Below, piece after piece: positions 1 through 6,720 of a stretch of DNA of 64,000 bases (the stretch's first letter is position 1; each line of letters opens with the position of its first letter). The notes below the pieces were generated by a model. That model was not told where the DNA came from. It did not search any database and worked only from the letters and a program-made list of their open reading frames with translations. Made by a program: the position numbers and the translations under genes. This stretch comes from an uncultured Sediminibacterium sp. GTDB taxonomy: Bacteria; Bacteroidota; Bacteroidia; Chitinophagales; Chitinophagaceae. The stretch spans positions 1 to 64,000 of the forward strand of contig NZ_CAMLMJ010000020.1 of NCBI RefSeq assembly GCF_946481145.1, in the 5' to 3' direction.

Positions 1-102
1 TGAGGCAACCGGGACTATTTTTTAATCTGTCAACTTATTTACGGACGATTCAAAATAGTATGTTTAAAGAGAGGTAAGTAAAATGAAAACAACATCGGTG
101 CA

Positions 103-408
103 CTAAACCAATTTTTCATTCAAGAGAAAACCCATTGTTTCCTTTTCTTCAGGCAAAGTTGCTAATACCAGTTCAATGCCTTCTGTGGTAATATAACAAT
201 GCGGGGTATCAAGTTGCTGTAAAACTACAAGGCCTTCTTCTGCCAGGCTAATGAGGTGTTTATGAATAAGATCCCAACCATAAGTAGCATGCAATACCAT
301 TTCTCTGGGTGTACAGAGATATTGCTCAGGATGGGGTTCGTCTCTTACGATCCTATATAAGGTCTGTAAGGTTTGATAGCTGTTATCCATACCTGTAAGA
401 TACTTCAA
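103..408 (-). CDS. Small hypothetical protein, possibly winged-helix-like
   Basis: A 101-residue soluble protein with no signal peptide and no membrane segment. It reads as alternating helices followed by a hydrophobic strand pair (GLVVLQQLDTPHCYITTEG, residues about 59-77). This arrangement resembles the wing of a small DNA-binding winged helix, but no family motif is recognised and the function is unknown. An internal Met at residue 7 (codon at 390) is an alternative start. The gene stands alone: the downstream side reaches the window edge, and upstream is a 270-base gap before the divergently unrelated exporter gene. Confidence that it is a real gene is moderate, because the sequence has good protein-like composition but no recognised relatives. 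Confidence 0.6.
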   Translation of the reverse strand: MKYLTGMDNSYQTLQTLYRIVRDEPHPEQYLCTPREMVLHATYGWDLIHKHLISLAEEGLVVLQQLDTPHCYITTEGIELVLATLPEEKETMGFLLNEKLV

Positions 409-425
409 GCCCTAATTTTTGATGC

Positions 426-440
426 TTCCGGAAACCGGAA
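426..440. other. Short hairpin in the 409-678 gap
   Basis: TTCCGG and CCGGAA flank an AAA loop, giving a 6 bp stem just upstream of the hypothetical gene that ends at 103. The rest of the 409-678 gap holds word-like repeats (TTATTAGC/ATTAGCAATTAGC near 520-545 and CCTCTGTTCCTCTGTT near 664-681) and no coding sequence that I can support. Confidence 0.3.
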
Positions 441-678
441 TTTGTCAACATTGAATTCACCAAAAACACACAAAAATACACACATCAGGGAAATTTATGT
501 TGAAAATCAATTTGTTAGGAGTTATTAGCTATTAGCAATTAGCTTTTGAACTGTTTCGATTTTAGGATTTTGTTCTGATAGTAAAACGCTCCCCAAGCAC
601 CTTCCGCCAAAAGAACAGAGTAATCTAATATTCAGATGTAGGTTCAGTTCGACATTGGACATTCCTCTGTTCCTCTGT

Positions 679-1410
679 TCAATATTTCATCAACCCTTTT
701 CCAGCCATCAGTATCCCGGTAAGCAAAATAAAAATAAGTACAATTTTGCGGAACAGGTCTTGTGAAACACTGTTCAATAACTTTTTACCAATATAAGATC
801 CTACAAAAGCAATCAGTATAAGTCCGGGCAAATACCACCAGTATTGTTCTTGAACATATCCCTGTTGTACATACACAACTGAACGACTTAAATCAACCCC
901 AAAATCAATGGCAGCGGATGTCGCTATAAAAATATTTTTCTCTAATCCAAATGAGGTAAGTGTTACTGCCCTGATAGCCCCTCCGGTGCCAATAAATCCG
1001 GCCAGAAATCCTGCAATACCACCTCCGGTTATTGCATTGGCATTATTGGCTTTTAAGCGCAAATCTGGCTTCCAGAGGAACAAAAGCGCGAAAAATATAC
1101 AGAAAACGCCCAATAACAATTCCGCATACACAAATGCTACCTGGTTGCTAAGCCAGGCCCCGCCAATTACCAGCAAAACGCTCGGAATACCAATTTTCCA
1201 GATCAGCGACCATTGTATATGCTGTCTGAATAACACCAGTTTGGCTATATTACTAAACACGTGGAGAAGCCCAGTTAAACCCAGAACTGTCTTAAAATCA
1301 AAGAAAAAGCCCGCCAAAGGCACAAAAAATACAGAAGATCCAAAACCGCCAACGGTACCCACTACTTCACTTAGTAGAGCCAGTAACAAAAAAAGAAATG
1401 CATTGGCCAT
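679..1410 (-). CDS. TauE/SafE family sulfite exporter-like membrane protein
   Basis: A 243-residue integral membrane protein with about eight hydrophobic segments. The two halves each carry a glycine-rich motif near the start of the half: VGGFGSSVFF at about residues 20-29 and GFIGTGGAIRA at about 137-147. This internal duplication is typical of the TauE/SafE (formerly DUF81) family, whose members move small anions such as sulfite, sulfoacetate or other organosulfur compounds across the inner membrane. The substrate cannot be told here because no sulfur-metabolism gene is adjacent. The length is normal for the family. It is transcribed away from tig and its start at 1410 lies 135 bases from tig, so the two share a divergent intergenic region. 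Confidence 0.85.
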   Translation of the reverse strand: MANAFLFLLLALLSEVVGTVGGFGSSVFFVPLAGFFFDFKTVLGLTGLLHVFSNIAKLVLFRQHIQWSLIWKIGIPSVLLVIGGAWLSNQVAFVYAELLLGVFCIFFALLFLWKPDLRLKANNANAITGGGIAGFLAGFIGTGGAIRAVTLTSFGLEKNIFIATSAAIDFGVDLSRSVVYVQQGYVQEQYWWYLPGLILIAFVGSYIGKKLLNSVSQDLFRKIVLIFILLTGILMAGKGLMKY

Positions 1411-1454
1411 GGGGCTTATTGTGTTTTAACGACTCATTTTTTCCGGTAAACTCG

Positions 1455-1462
1455 TACCTTTG
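1455..1462 (+). promoter_or_regulatory. Probable -7 box of the tig promoter (TACCTTTG)
   Basis: TACCTTTG is a full match to the Bacteroidota -7 consensus TAnnTTTG and lies 84 bases before the tig ATG. No clear TTTG is present at the -33 position; a T-rich run at 1437-1442 is the nearest candidate. Confidence 0.5.
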
Positions 1463-1545
1463 CTGCCCATTTATCAAAAAAACCTTGAGCTGGTTAAAGA
1501 TAAAGCTTGAGGATGAACAGCTAAAATATCAATAAAAAATACACC

Positions 1546-2907
1546 ATGGCCACCGTTACCAGAGAGAATATCGGGTTACTGACCGACAAATTGACCGTTA
1601 CCCTTAAAAAGGAAGATTATTTATCAGGATTTGAACAGAGCCTGAAAAAATATGCCAAGAATGCCAATATCCCTGGCTTCAGAAAAGGCATGGTTCCTGC
1701 CGGACTGGTTAAAAAAATGTACGGACAGAGTGTGTTTACCGATGAGGTATTGCGTACAATCGAGAAAGAACTGAACACCTACCTTACTACCGAGTCTCTC
1801 GACATCTTTGCCCAGCCATTGCCTTTAGACAATGATGCGCGTGCATTAGACATGAACAACCCGGCAGATGTAAGTTTTGCATTTGAAATTGGTTTGAAAC
1901 CAAGTTTCGATATCGACACCAAAAAAATCAAAGTAACCCGTTACGTTATTGATGTAACAGATGAAATGGTTAACCAGGAAATTGAACGCTTACAGGTTCG
2001 TAATGGTAAAATGACTGAGCCTGAAGCTGTAACCGGCGATGATAACGTACTCAATGTAAAATTCATTGAAAGCGATAAAGATGGCAATGAAGTAGAAGGT
2101 GGTATCACCAAAGACAATTCATTACTGGTTAAATATTTTGAAGAAAAATTTCGCAAAAAATTAATCGGTAAGAAAAACGATGATACCGTTGTATTGCAGT
2201 TGGATAAAGCATTTGAAGACAAAGAGAAAGAAGCAATTCTTGCCGACCTCGGATTAACTGCAGAAGATGGTAACCGCTATTTCAAACTCCTGATCACCAA
2301 AGTTGGTTTGGTAGAAAAAGCGGAACTGAATGCAGAACTTTTTGCATCAGTTTATCCAAATTCTTCCATTGCTACTGAAGAAGATTTTCGTGCAGAAGTG
2401 AAGAAAGAAATTGCTAACTATTACGCTCAACAAGCGCGTAACCAGATACACGATCAGATTTATCACCACCTGGTAGACCATACCAACATGGAATTTCCGG
2501 AAGGATTCCTGAAACGCTGGTTACAAACTGGTGGCGAAAAACCAAAATCTGCAGAAGAAGCAGAAACAGAATACCCAAGCTTTGTCAACCAACTTAAATG
2601 GACATTGGTAAGCAGCAAACTGGCAGCAGATAATAAAATTGAAGTGTTACCCGATGATATCCGCGATTTCGCCAAACAACAACTGTTTAGCTATATGGGC
2701 GGTCAATTAGGCGCACTAGGCGATAACCAGCAGTGGGTTGAAGATTATGCTAACCGCATGATGCAAGACAGGAAATTTGTAGAAGACAGCTACCACCGCA
2801 TCAGCACTGAAAAACTCTTTGGAATCCTGGAAACACAGGTTACTGCCAAAGAAGAAAGCATCAGCGCCGAAGCTTTCGCGGAGAAACTGCACCATCACCA
2901 CCACTAA
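1546..2907 (+). CDS. tig: Trigger factor, ribosome-associated chaperone
   Basis: A 453-residue cytosolic chaperone that binds the ribosome near the exit tunnel and receives nascent chains. The N-terminal ribosome-binding domain is clear, with the signature GFRKG at residues 44-48 (family form GFRxGxxP). The middle region, where a PPIase domain sits in Proteobacteria, lacks recognisable FKBP motifs, as seen in other Bacteroidota trigger factors. The C-terminal two thirds are helical, as expected for the substrate cradle. The protein ends in five histidines encoded by a natural run of CAC/CAT codons. It heads the group tig-clpP-clpP-clpX, an order conserved in many bacteria. A strong intrinsic terminator follows 48 bases after the stop, so tig is probably its own transcript. 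Confidence 0.95.
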   Translation: MATVTRENIGLLTDKLTVTLKKEDYLSGFEQSLKKYAKNANIPGFRKGMVPAGLVKKMYGQSVFTDEVLRTIEKELNTYLTTESLDIFAQPLPLDNDARALDMNNPADVSFAFEIGLKPSFDIDTKKIKVTRYVIDVTDEMVNQEIERLQVRNGKMTEPEAVTGDDNVLNVKFIESDKDGNEVEGGITKDNSLLVKYFEEKFRKKLIGKKNDDTVVLQLDKAFEDKEKEAILADLGLTAEDGNRYFKLLITKVGLVEKAELNAELFASVYPNSSIATEEDFRAEVKKEIANYYAQQARNQIHDQIYHHLVDHTNMEFPEGFLKRWLQTGGEKPKSAEEAETEYPSFVNQLKWTLVSSKLAADNKIEVLPDDIRDFAKQQLFSYMGGQLGALGDNQQWVEDYANRMMQDRKFVEDSYHRISTEKLFGILETQVTAKEESISAEAFAEKLHHHHH

Positions 2908-2918
2908 AACAATTTTGT

Positions 2919-3017
2919 GATATCAGATGGCAGATGTCAGATTTAATATTTTAAGGCCGGATGTTACTCATCCGGCTTTTTTTATGCCAAATCTGACATC
3001 CGCCATCTGATATCTGA
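2919..3017. repeat. Nested inverted repeat, CAGATGTCAG word family
   Basis: A 26-base arm at 2919-2944 pairs with an arm at 2989-3014 with a single mismatch. Both arms are built from the words GATATCAGATGG and CAGATGTCAGA. The pair encloses the tig terminator, so the outer arms could form a long stem around it. Confidence 0.8.
2953..2983 (+). terminator. Rho-independent terminator of tig
   Basis: GCCGGATG (2956-2963) pairs perfectly with CATCCGGC (2969-2976) around a five-base loop, followed by seven T. This is a textbook intrinsic terminator. Confidence 0.9.
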
Positions 3018-3122
3018 AATTTACACCTGTCTTGTTGTCGCAAAACCAACTTTGCACAGTATTTGAACAGTAATTTTGGTAGAAGTGCAAATCACTTATC
3101 TTCAAAGCGTAAAACGTACTAT

Positions 3123-3815
3123 ATGAATTTTGGAAAAGAGTTTGAAAAATACGCTGTGAAACACAGGGGTATCAGCAGTGCATCCCTTCACAGTTATCAG
3201 CAACACCATGAAGTAACCAATCTTACTCCTTATATTATTGAAGAGCGTCCACTGAATGTTGCCAGTATGGATGTATTCAGCCGTTTAATGATGGACCGCA
3301 TCATTTTTATGGGTGAAGGCATCAATGACTATGTTGCCAATATTGTAACCGCACAATTATTGTTCCTGGAAAGCACAGACAGGTCACGTGACATCCAGAT
3401 GTACATAAACTGTCCGGGCGGTAGTGTATATGCCGGATTAGGCATTTATGATACCATTCAGTTTATTGGTCCTGATGTAGCAACTATTTGTACCGGTATG
3501 GCAGCAAGTATGGGCCAGATATTGTTATGTGCAGGTGTAAAAGGCAAGAGAACAGCCTTAAAACATAGCCGTATTATGATGCACCAACCCAGTGGGGCCA
3601 TCGGCGGACAAGCTACTGATATTGAGATTACTGCAAGGGAAATCAAAAAACTAAAACAGGAACTCTATTCCATCACCGCATACCATACTGGAAAAGAAGT
3701 AGAAACCATTGCCAAAGACAGCGATCGCGATTTCTGGATGACCGCCCTCGAAGCGAAAGAATATGGCCTGGTAGATGAAGTACTGTTAACCAATCCAAGG
3801 AAAGAGAAGAAATAG
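3123..3815 (+). CDS. clpP: ATP-dependent Clp protease proteolytic subunit, first paralogue
   Basis: A serine peptidase that forms the barrel of the Clp protease and degrades proteins fed by ClpX or another Clp ATPase. From the ATG at 3123 the product has 230 residues. The catalytic triad is complete: Ser129 in GMAASMG, His154 in MMHQPSG and Asp203 in DRDFW, with the Ser-His and Ser-Asp spacings (25 and 74) equal to those of E. coli ClpP. An upstream in-frame start at 3063 would add 20 residues of poor composition, so 3123 is preferred. The N-terminal extension before the fold is longer than in E. coli and may be a propeptide. The second clpP starts 82 bases downstream, across a palindromic spacer. 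Confidence 0.95.
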   Translation: MNFGKEFEKYAVKHRGISSASLHSYQQHHEVTNLTPYIIEERPLNVASMDVFSRLMMDRIIFMGEGINDYVANIVTAQLLFLESTDRSRDIQMYINCPGGSVYAGLGIYDTIQFIGPDVATICTGMAASMGQILLCAGVKGKRTALKHSRIMMHQPSGAIGGQATDIEITAREIKKLKQELYSITAYHTGKEVETIAKDSDRDFWMTALEAKEYGLVDEVLLTNPRKEKK

Positions 3816-3821
3816 ACCATA

Positions 3822-3852
3822 GTCAATAGACCATAGACCATGGTCTATTGAC
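3822..3852. repeat. Palindrome of the GACCATGG word family
   Basis: GTCAATAGACCAT (3822-3834) pairs perfectly with ATGGTCTATTGAC (3840-3852) around a five-base loop. It lies between the two clpP genes and is followed by four copies of the word TTTTCAAA/TCTTCAAA up to the next ATG. Related palindromes occur at 35802-35833 and 54831-54856. Confidence 0.85.
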
Positions 3853-3897
3853 CAAAACCCATTTTCAAATTTTCAAATCTTCAAATTTTCAAATTAC

Positions 3898-4530
3898 ATG
3901 TCACACTTAAAATATATCAATCCTTTTCTCATGGAAGACGAGGAAGAGAACGAACCAAAAGATGATAAACAGGAACAACCAGGTTTTATCATGAAGAAGA
4001 TGGAAAAGCTCTTCTTTGAAAAAAGGGCCGTTTACTTATGGGGGCCGGTTGAAGATAAATCTGCCCGCGAAGTGGTGAGCAAATTACTCCTGCTTGATGC
4101 AGATAAACCAGGAGAAGAAATCAAGTTTTATATTAATAGTCCAGGTGGTGTTGTAACCAGCGGGATGGTTATTTATGATACGATTAAAATGATCCAGAGT
4201 CCGGTTAGTACCATTTGTATGGGACTTGCCGCAAGTATGGGTTCAATTTTATTGAGTGTGGGAGCAAAAGGCAAACGTTTTATTTATCCTCACGGAGAAG
4301 TAATGATTCACCAACCAAGTTTGGGTGGTTATTTTCAGGCTACCAGTGCAGATATCGAAATACATGCAGAACAGATCCGCAAAACAAAAGAACTGGGTGC
4401 TAAAATACTGGCAGAAAACTGTGGTAAAACAGTCGATCAAATCATGAAAGATTTCGATCGCGATTACTGGATGGATGCCACTGAAGCAGTAGAATATGGC
4501 ATTGTAGACGGCATTTTATCAAAAATATAG
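3898..4530 (+). CDS. clpP: ATP-dependent Clp protease proteolytic subunit, second paralogue
   Basis: A 210-residue ClpP-type serine peptidase. The triad is Ser113 (GLAASMG), His138 (VMIHQPS) and Asp189 (DRDYW), so it should be active. It differs from the first clpP in having an acidic N-terminal stretch (MEDEEENEPKDD) and a ClpP-typical GGYFQATSADIEIHA segment. It lies directly before clpX, separated by a hairpin and a promoter. Two triad-intact ClpP copies could form mixed barrels, as known in some other bacteria, or two separate homo-oligomers; the sequence does not decide this. Confidence 0.95.
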   Translation: MSHLKYINPFLMEDEEENEPKDDKQEQPGFIMKKMEKLFFEKRAVYLWGPVEDKSAREVVSKLLLLDADKPGEEIKFYINSPGGVVTSGMVIYDTIKMIQSPVSTICMGLAASMGSILLSVGAKGKRFIYPHGEVMIHQPSLGGYFQATSADIEIHAEQIRKTKELGAKILAENCGKTVDQIMKDFDRDYWMDATEAVEYGIVDGILSKI

Positions 4531-4556
4531 GCCATTTAACCCATTTTCACCGAATT

Positions 4557-4585
4557 AAGCCCCGTTTGGTCACCCGAACGGGGTT
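4557..4585 (+). terminator. Hairpin after the second clpP, overlapping the clpX promoter
   Basis: CCCCGTT (4560-4566) pairs with AACGGGG (4577-4583), extended by wobble pairs on both sides. No long T run follows. The TTTG used as the -33 box of clpX sits inside the left arm, so terminator and promoter overlap. Confidence 0.6.
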
Positions 4586-4592
4586 ACCTTTG
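4565..4592 (+). promoter_or_regulatory. Probable clpX promoter (TTTG ... TACCTTTG)
   Basis: TTTG at 4565-4568 and TACCTTTG at 4585-4592 match the Bacteroidota -33/-7 pattern. The distance between the two final G bases is 24, close to the expected 26. The predicted start of transcription is near 4599, giving a leader of about 50 bases before clpX. Confidence 0.6.
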
Positions 4593-4650
4593 CAACATAA
4601 GTCTTAAAAAATGTGTCTTGGTTTAAAGGTACCTGGTACACGATCATTGT

Positions 4651-5892
4651 ATGGCAAAAGCAAATCATTTACATTGTTCTTTCTGCGGCAGAAACCGTGA
4701 TGAAGTGAAAATCCTGATCGCCGGACAGGAAGGGCATATCTGTGAGAATTGTGTTGAACACGCTCAGGAGATCATAGTACAGGAACTCAGTAATAAAACA
4801 GATGTAAATAATGGCGGCTCAGGTTTTAAACTCAATGTTCGCAAACCGGCAGAAATCAAAAAATTCCTGGATGAATATGTGATCGGTCAGGATGATGCCA
4901 AAAAGGTATTATCTGTTGCCGTTTACAACCATTTCAAACGTGTTACCCAAAAACAACAGCAAGACGATATTGAAATTGAAAAAAGCAATATCATCATGGT
5001 GGGTGAAACAGGTACTGGAAAAACTTTATTGGCAAAAACCATCGCTCGCTTACTCAACGTACCTTTTGCCATTGTAGACGCCACCGTATTTACCGAAGCC
5101 GGTTATGTGGGAGAAGATGTAGAAAGTATGCTTACCCGCTTATTGCAAAACTGCAACTACGATGTTACTGCTGCAGAAAGAGGTATTGTATACGTTGATG
5201 AAATAGATAAAATTGCCCGCAAAGGCGATAACCCTTCTATTACCCGCGATGTTAGTGGTGAGGGAGTACAACAAGGTTTACTCAAAATGCTAGAAGGCAC
5301 CGAAGTACTGGTACCACCTCAGGGCGGCAGAAAACACCCTGAACAAAAAATGATTAAAGTCGATACGAGAAATATATTGTTTATCTGCGGTGGTGCATTT
5401 GATGGTATTGATAAAGTAATTGCCAGAAGGGTTAACACCAACGCTATTGGCTTTAGTGTAAACAAAGAAGAACAGGAGATGCAACGCAAGAACCTGTTGC
5501 AATTCATCAATGCTCAGGATTTGAAAAGCTTTGGATTGATTCCTGAACTACTCGGTAGATTACCGGTAGTTACCTATCTAAACCCACTCGATCAGGAAAC
5601 CCTGAGAAGCATATTGGTTGAACCAAAGAACTCCCTGATCAAACAATACAATCGTTTGTTTGAAATGGAAGGCATTGAACTGATCATCGATAATGAAGTA
5701 CTCGACTTCATGGTATCAAAAGCCCTTGAATATAAACTGGGTGCACGTGGCTTACGTAGTATCTGCGAAAGCATACTCACAGATGCCATGTTCGAACTAC
5801 CCGGCACCGATACCAAACAACTGCATGTAACCAAAACCTATGCAGAACAAATGTTCAACAAAAGCAAGCTTAGCGCTCTTAAAGTAGCCTAA
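4651..5892 (+). CDS. clpX: ATP-dependent Clp protease ATP-binding subunit ClpX
   Basis: A 413-residue AAA+ unfoldase that recognises substrates and threads them into ClpP. The N-terminal zinc-binding domain has Cys9, Cys12, Cys31 and Cys34. Walker A is GETGTGKT at residues 118-125 and Walker B ends in Asp183-Glu184 (IVYVDEIDK). The sensor and C-terminal small domain ([13 protein letters not shown]) are present. The length is normal. It follows the two clpP genes and has its own upstream promoter, so it can be expressed separately from them. A weak intrinsic terminator follows at 5952-5982. Confidence 0.97.
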   Translation: MAKANHLHCSFCGRNRDEVKILIAGQEGHICENCVEHAQEIIVQELSNKTDVNNGGSGFKLNVRKPAEIKKFLDEYVIGQDDAKKVLSVAVYNHFKRVTQKQQQDDIEIEKSNIIMVGETGTGKTLLAKTIARLLNVPFAIVDATVFTEAGYVGEDVESMLTRLLQNCNYDVTAAERGIVYVDEIDKIARKGDNPSITRDVSGEGVQQGLLKMLEGTEVLVPPQGGRKHPEQKMIKVDTRNILFICGGAFDGIDKVIARRVNTNAIGFSVNKEEQEMQRKNLLQFINAQDLKSFGLIPELLGRLPVVTYLNPLDQETLRSILVEPKNSLIKQYNRLFEMEGIELIIDNEVLDFMVSKALEYKLGARGLRSICESILTDAMFELPGTDTKQLHVTKTYAEQMFNKSKLSALKVA

Positions 5893-5951
5893 AAAACTGA
5901 AGAACAGAGAAACAGAGGAATAACCAATTTTTAAGTAGGGAAATATTGATG

Positions 5952-5982
5952 AGCGATGGGAATAACTTCTTATCGCTTTTTT
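5952..5982 (+). terminator. Weak intrinsic terminator after clpX
   Basis: AGCGAT (5952-5957) pairs with ATCGCT (5972-5977) and is followed by a T run to 5982. The long loop makes it weaker than the tig terminator. Just before it, at 5900-5922, are the words GAACAGAG/AAACAGAGG, an inverted form of the CCTCTGTT words seen near 664-681. Confidence 0.5.
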
Positions 5983-6055
5983 ATGCAGAGCCATTAATTT
6001 GCAGTGAAGTATCGGGTCCGAACGACTCACTATTCACCATTCACTACTCACTACA

Positions 6056-6217
6056 ATGAACGAACTAATTCAAAGATTAACAACTGAGGCAGGACTTACC
6101 CCTGAACAAGCGCAGAAAGCTGTCGCTACTATTGCCGGTTTTGTAAAAGAAAAATTTCCGATGCTGGGAGGAGCCGTAGACCAGATTTTCTCGGCAGGTA
6201 CCAAGGAGGAAGAATAA
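6056..6217 (+). CDS. Small 53-residue hypothetical protein
   Basis: An ATG at 6056 opens a 53-codon frame ending in TAA at 6215-6217. The product starts MNELIQRLTTEAGLTPEQAQ, continues as a second amphipathic helix (KAVATIAGFVKEKFP), and ends in a glycine/alanine linker and an acidic GluGluGlu tail. The helix-loop-helix layout with LTPEQAQKAV resembles short DUF937/DUF2267-like helical proteins common in Bacteroidota, but this is only a resemblance. It stands alone, with the perfect 31 bp inverted repeat just downstream. Words of the ATTCACC family end one base before its ATG. Confidence 0.6.
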   Translation: MNELIQRLTTEAGLTPEQAQKAVATIAGFVKEKFPMLGGAVDQIFSAGTKEEE

Positions 6218-6230
6218 ATAAAATATGTTT

Positions 6231-6304
6231 TTCTGTGTACTTCAGTGCATTCAGTGGCAATAAATAAAAATAGATTGCCACTGAATGCACTGAAGTACAC
6301 AGAA
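6231..6304. terminator. Perfect 31 bp inverted repeat between convergent genes
   Basis: Bases 6231-6261 are the exact reverse complement of 6274-6304, with a 12-base A-rich loop. Words in the arms are GCCACTGAATGCAC and GAAGTACACAG. It sits between a plus-strand and a minus-strand gene and ends two bases before the stop codon of the YjbR-like gene, so it is placed to end transcripts from both sides. Relatives are at 17272-17327 and 49749-49820. Confidence 0.75.
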
Positions 6305-6306
6305 GG

Positions 6307-6636
6307 CTATTTCTTTCTTTTACCTACTAACTGGTAGGAATGATTAATAAGTTCTTTTAGCTGTCTGGTACTCAATACCCCATCTACCACAATTGTATTC
6401 CAATGTTTTTTATTCATGTGGTAACCGGGTAACACCGATTGCGGATACTGTTCCCGAAGTTCTATTGCCAGATCAGGGTCGCATTTAACATTGAACTGCA
6501 CAATTTCATTATCGAGTCCCACGAGGAAAAAAATTTTCCCATTGATCTTATACACAAGTGTATCAGGACCAAATGGCGTGGTTTCTTCCACATCGGGAAG
6601 CGATAAAACATAGTTGCGGAGATCTTCGATATGCAA
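6307..6636 (-). CDS. MmcQ/YjbR family protein
   Basis: A protein of about 109 residues belonging to the YjbR/MmcQ family (CyaY-like fold; sometimes called DNA-binding). Family features visible are the opening LRNYVLSLPDVEETTPFG, KINGKIFFLVG, the NVKCDPDLAIELRE segment and the C-terminal HWNTIVVDG followed by a helix with NHSYQLV. The exact cellular role is not known. The start is uncertain. A TTG at 6636 begins just where family similarity begins; an ATG further upstream at 6681 would add residues encoded by repeat words (AAAAGTCAAAA) and looks artificial. Confidence 0.85.
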   Translation of the reverse strand: MHIEDLRNYVLSLPDVEETTPFGPDTLVYKINGKIFFLVGLDNEIVQFNVKCDPDLAIELREQYPQSVLPGYHMNKKHWNTIVVDGVLSTRQLKELINHSYQLVGKRKK

Positions 6637-6663
6637 GGGGGAAAAATTAAAAATTAAAAAGTG

Positions 6664-6720
6664 AAAAGTCAAAATCATCATTAGGTTTTGACTTTTGATT
6701 TTTGACTTTTGACTTTTGAA
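6664..6720. repeat. Palindrome and iterated TTTTGACTTTTG words
   Basis: AAAAGTCAAAA (6664-6674) is the reverse complement of TTTTGACTTTT (6686-6696), followed by further copies of TTTTTGACTTTTGA to the stop codon of the downstream minus-strand gene. It fills the space between the YjbR-like gene and the oxidoreductase gene. Confidence 0.7.

Noticed and set aside
1..102. Possible gene end at the left edge of the window
   Set aside because: No frame with protein-like composition is visible; only a seven-codon frame from an ATG near 83 is present.
908..1429. Long plus-strand open frame opposite the TauE/SafE gene
   Set aside because: It is antisense to a clear membrane protein gene and has low-complexity composition (Pro, Lys, Ser) without any domain.
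3063..3122. Upstream extension of the first clpP gene
   Set aside because: The 20 added residues have poor composition and lie where the promoter-like CAACTTTG at 3047-3054 would place the leader.
6637..6681. ATG start at 6681 for the YjbR-like gene
   Set aside because: The extra residues are encoded by TTTTGACTTTT repeat words and do not belong to the family domain.
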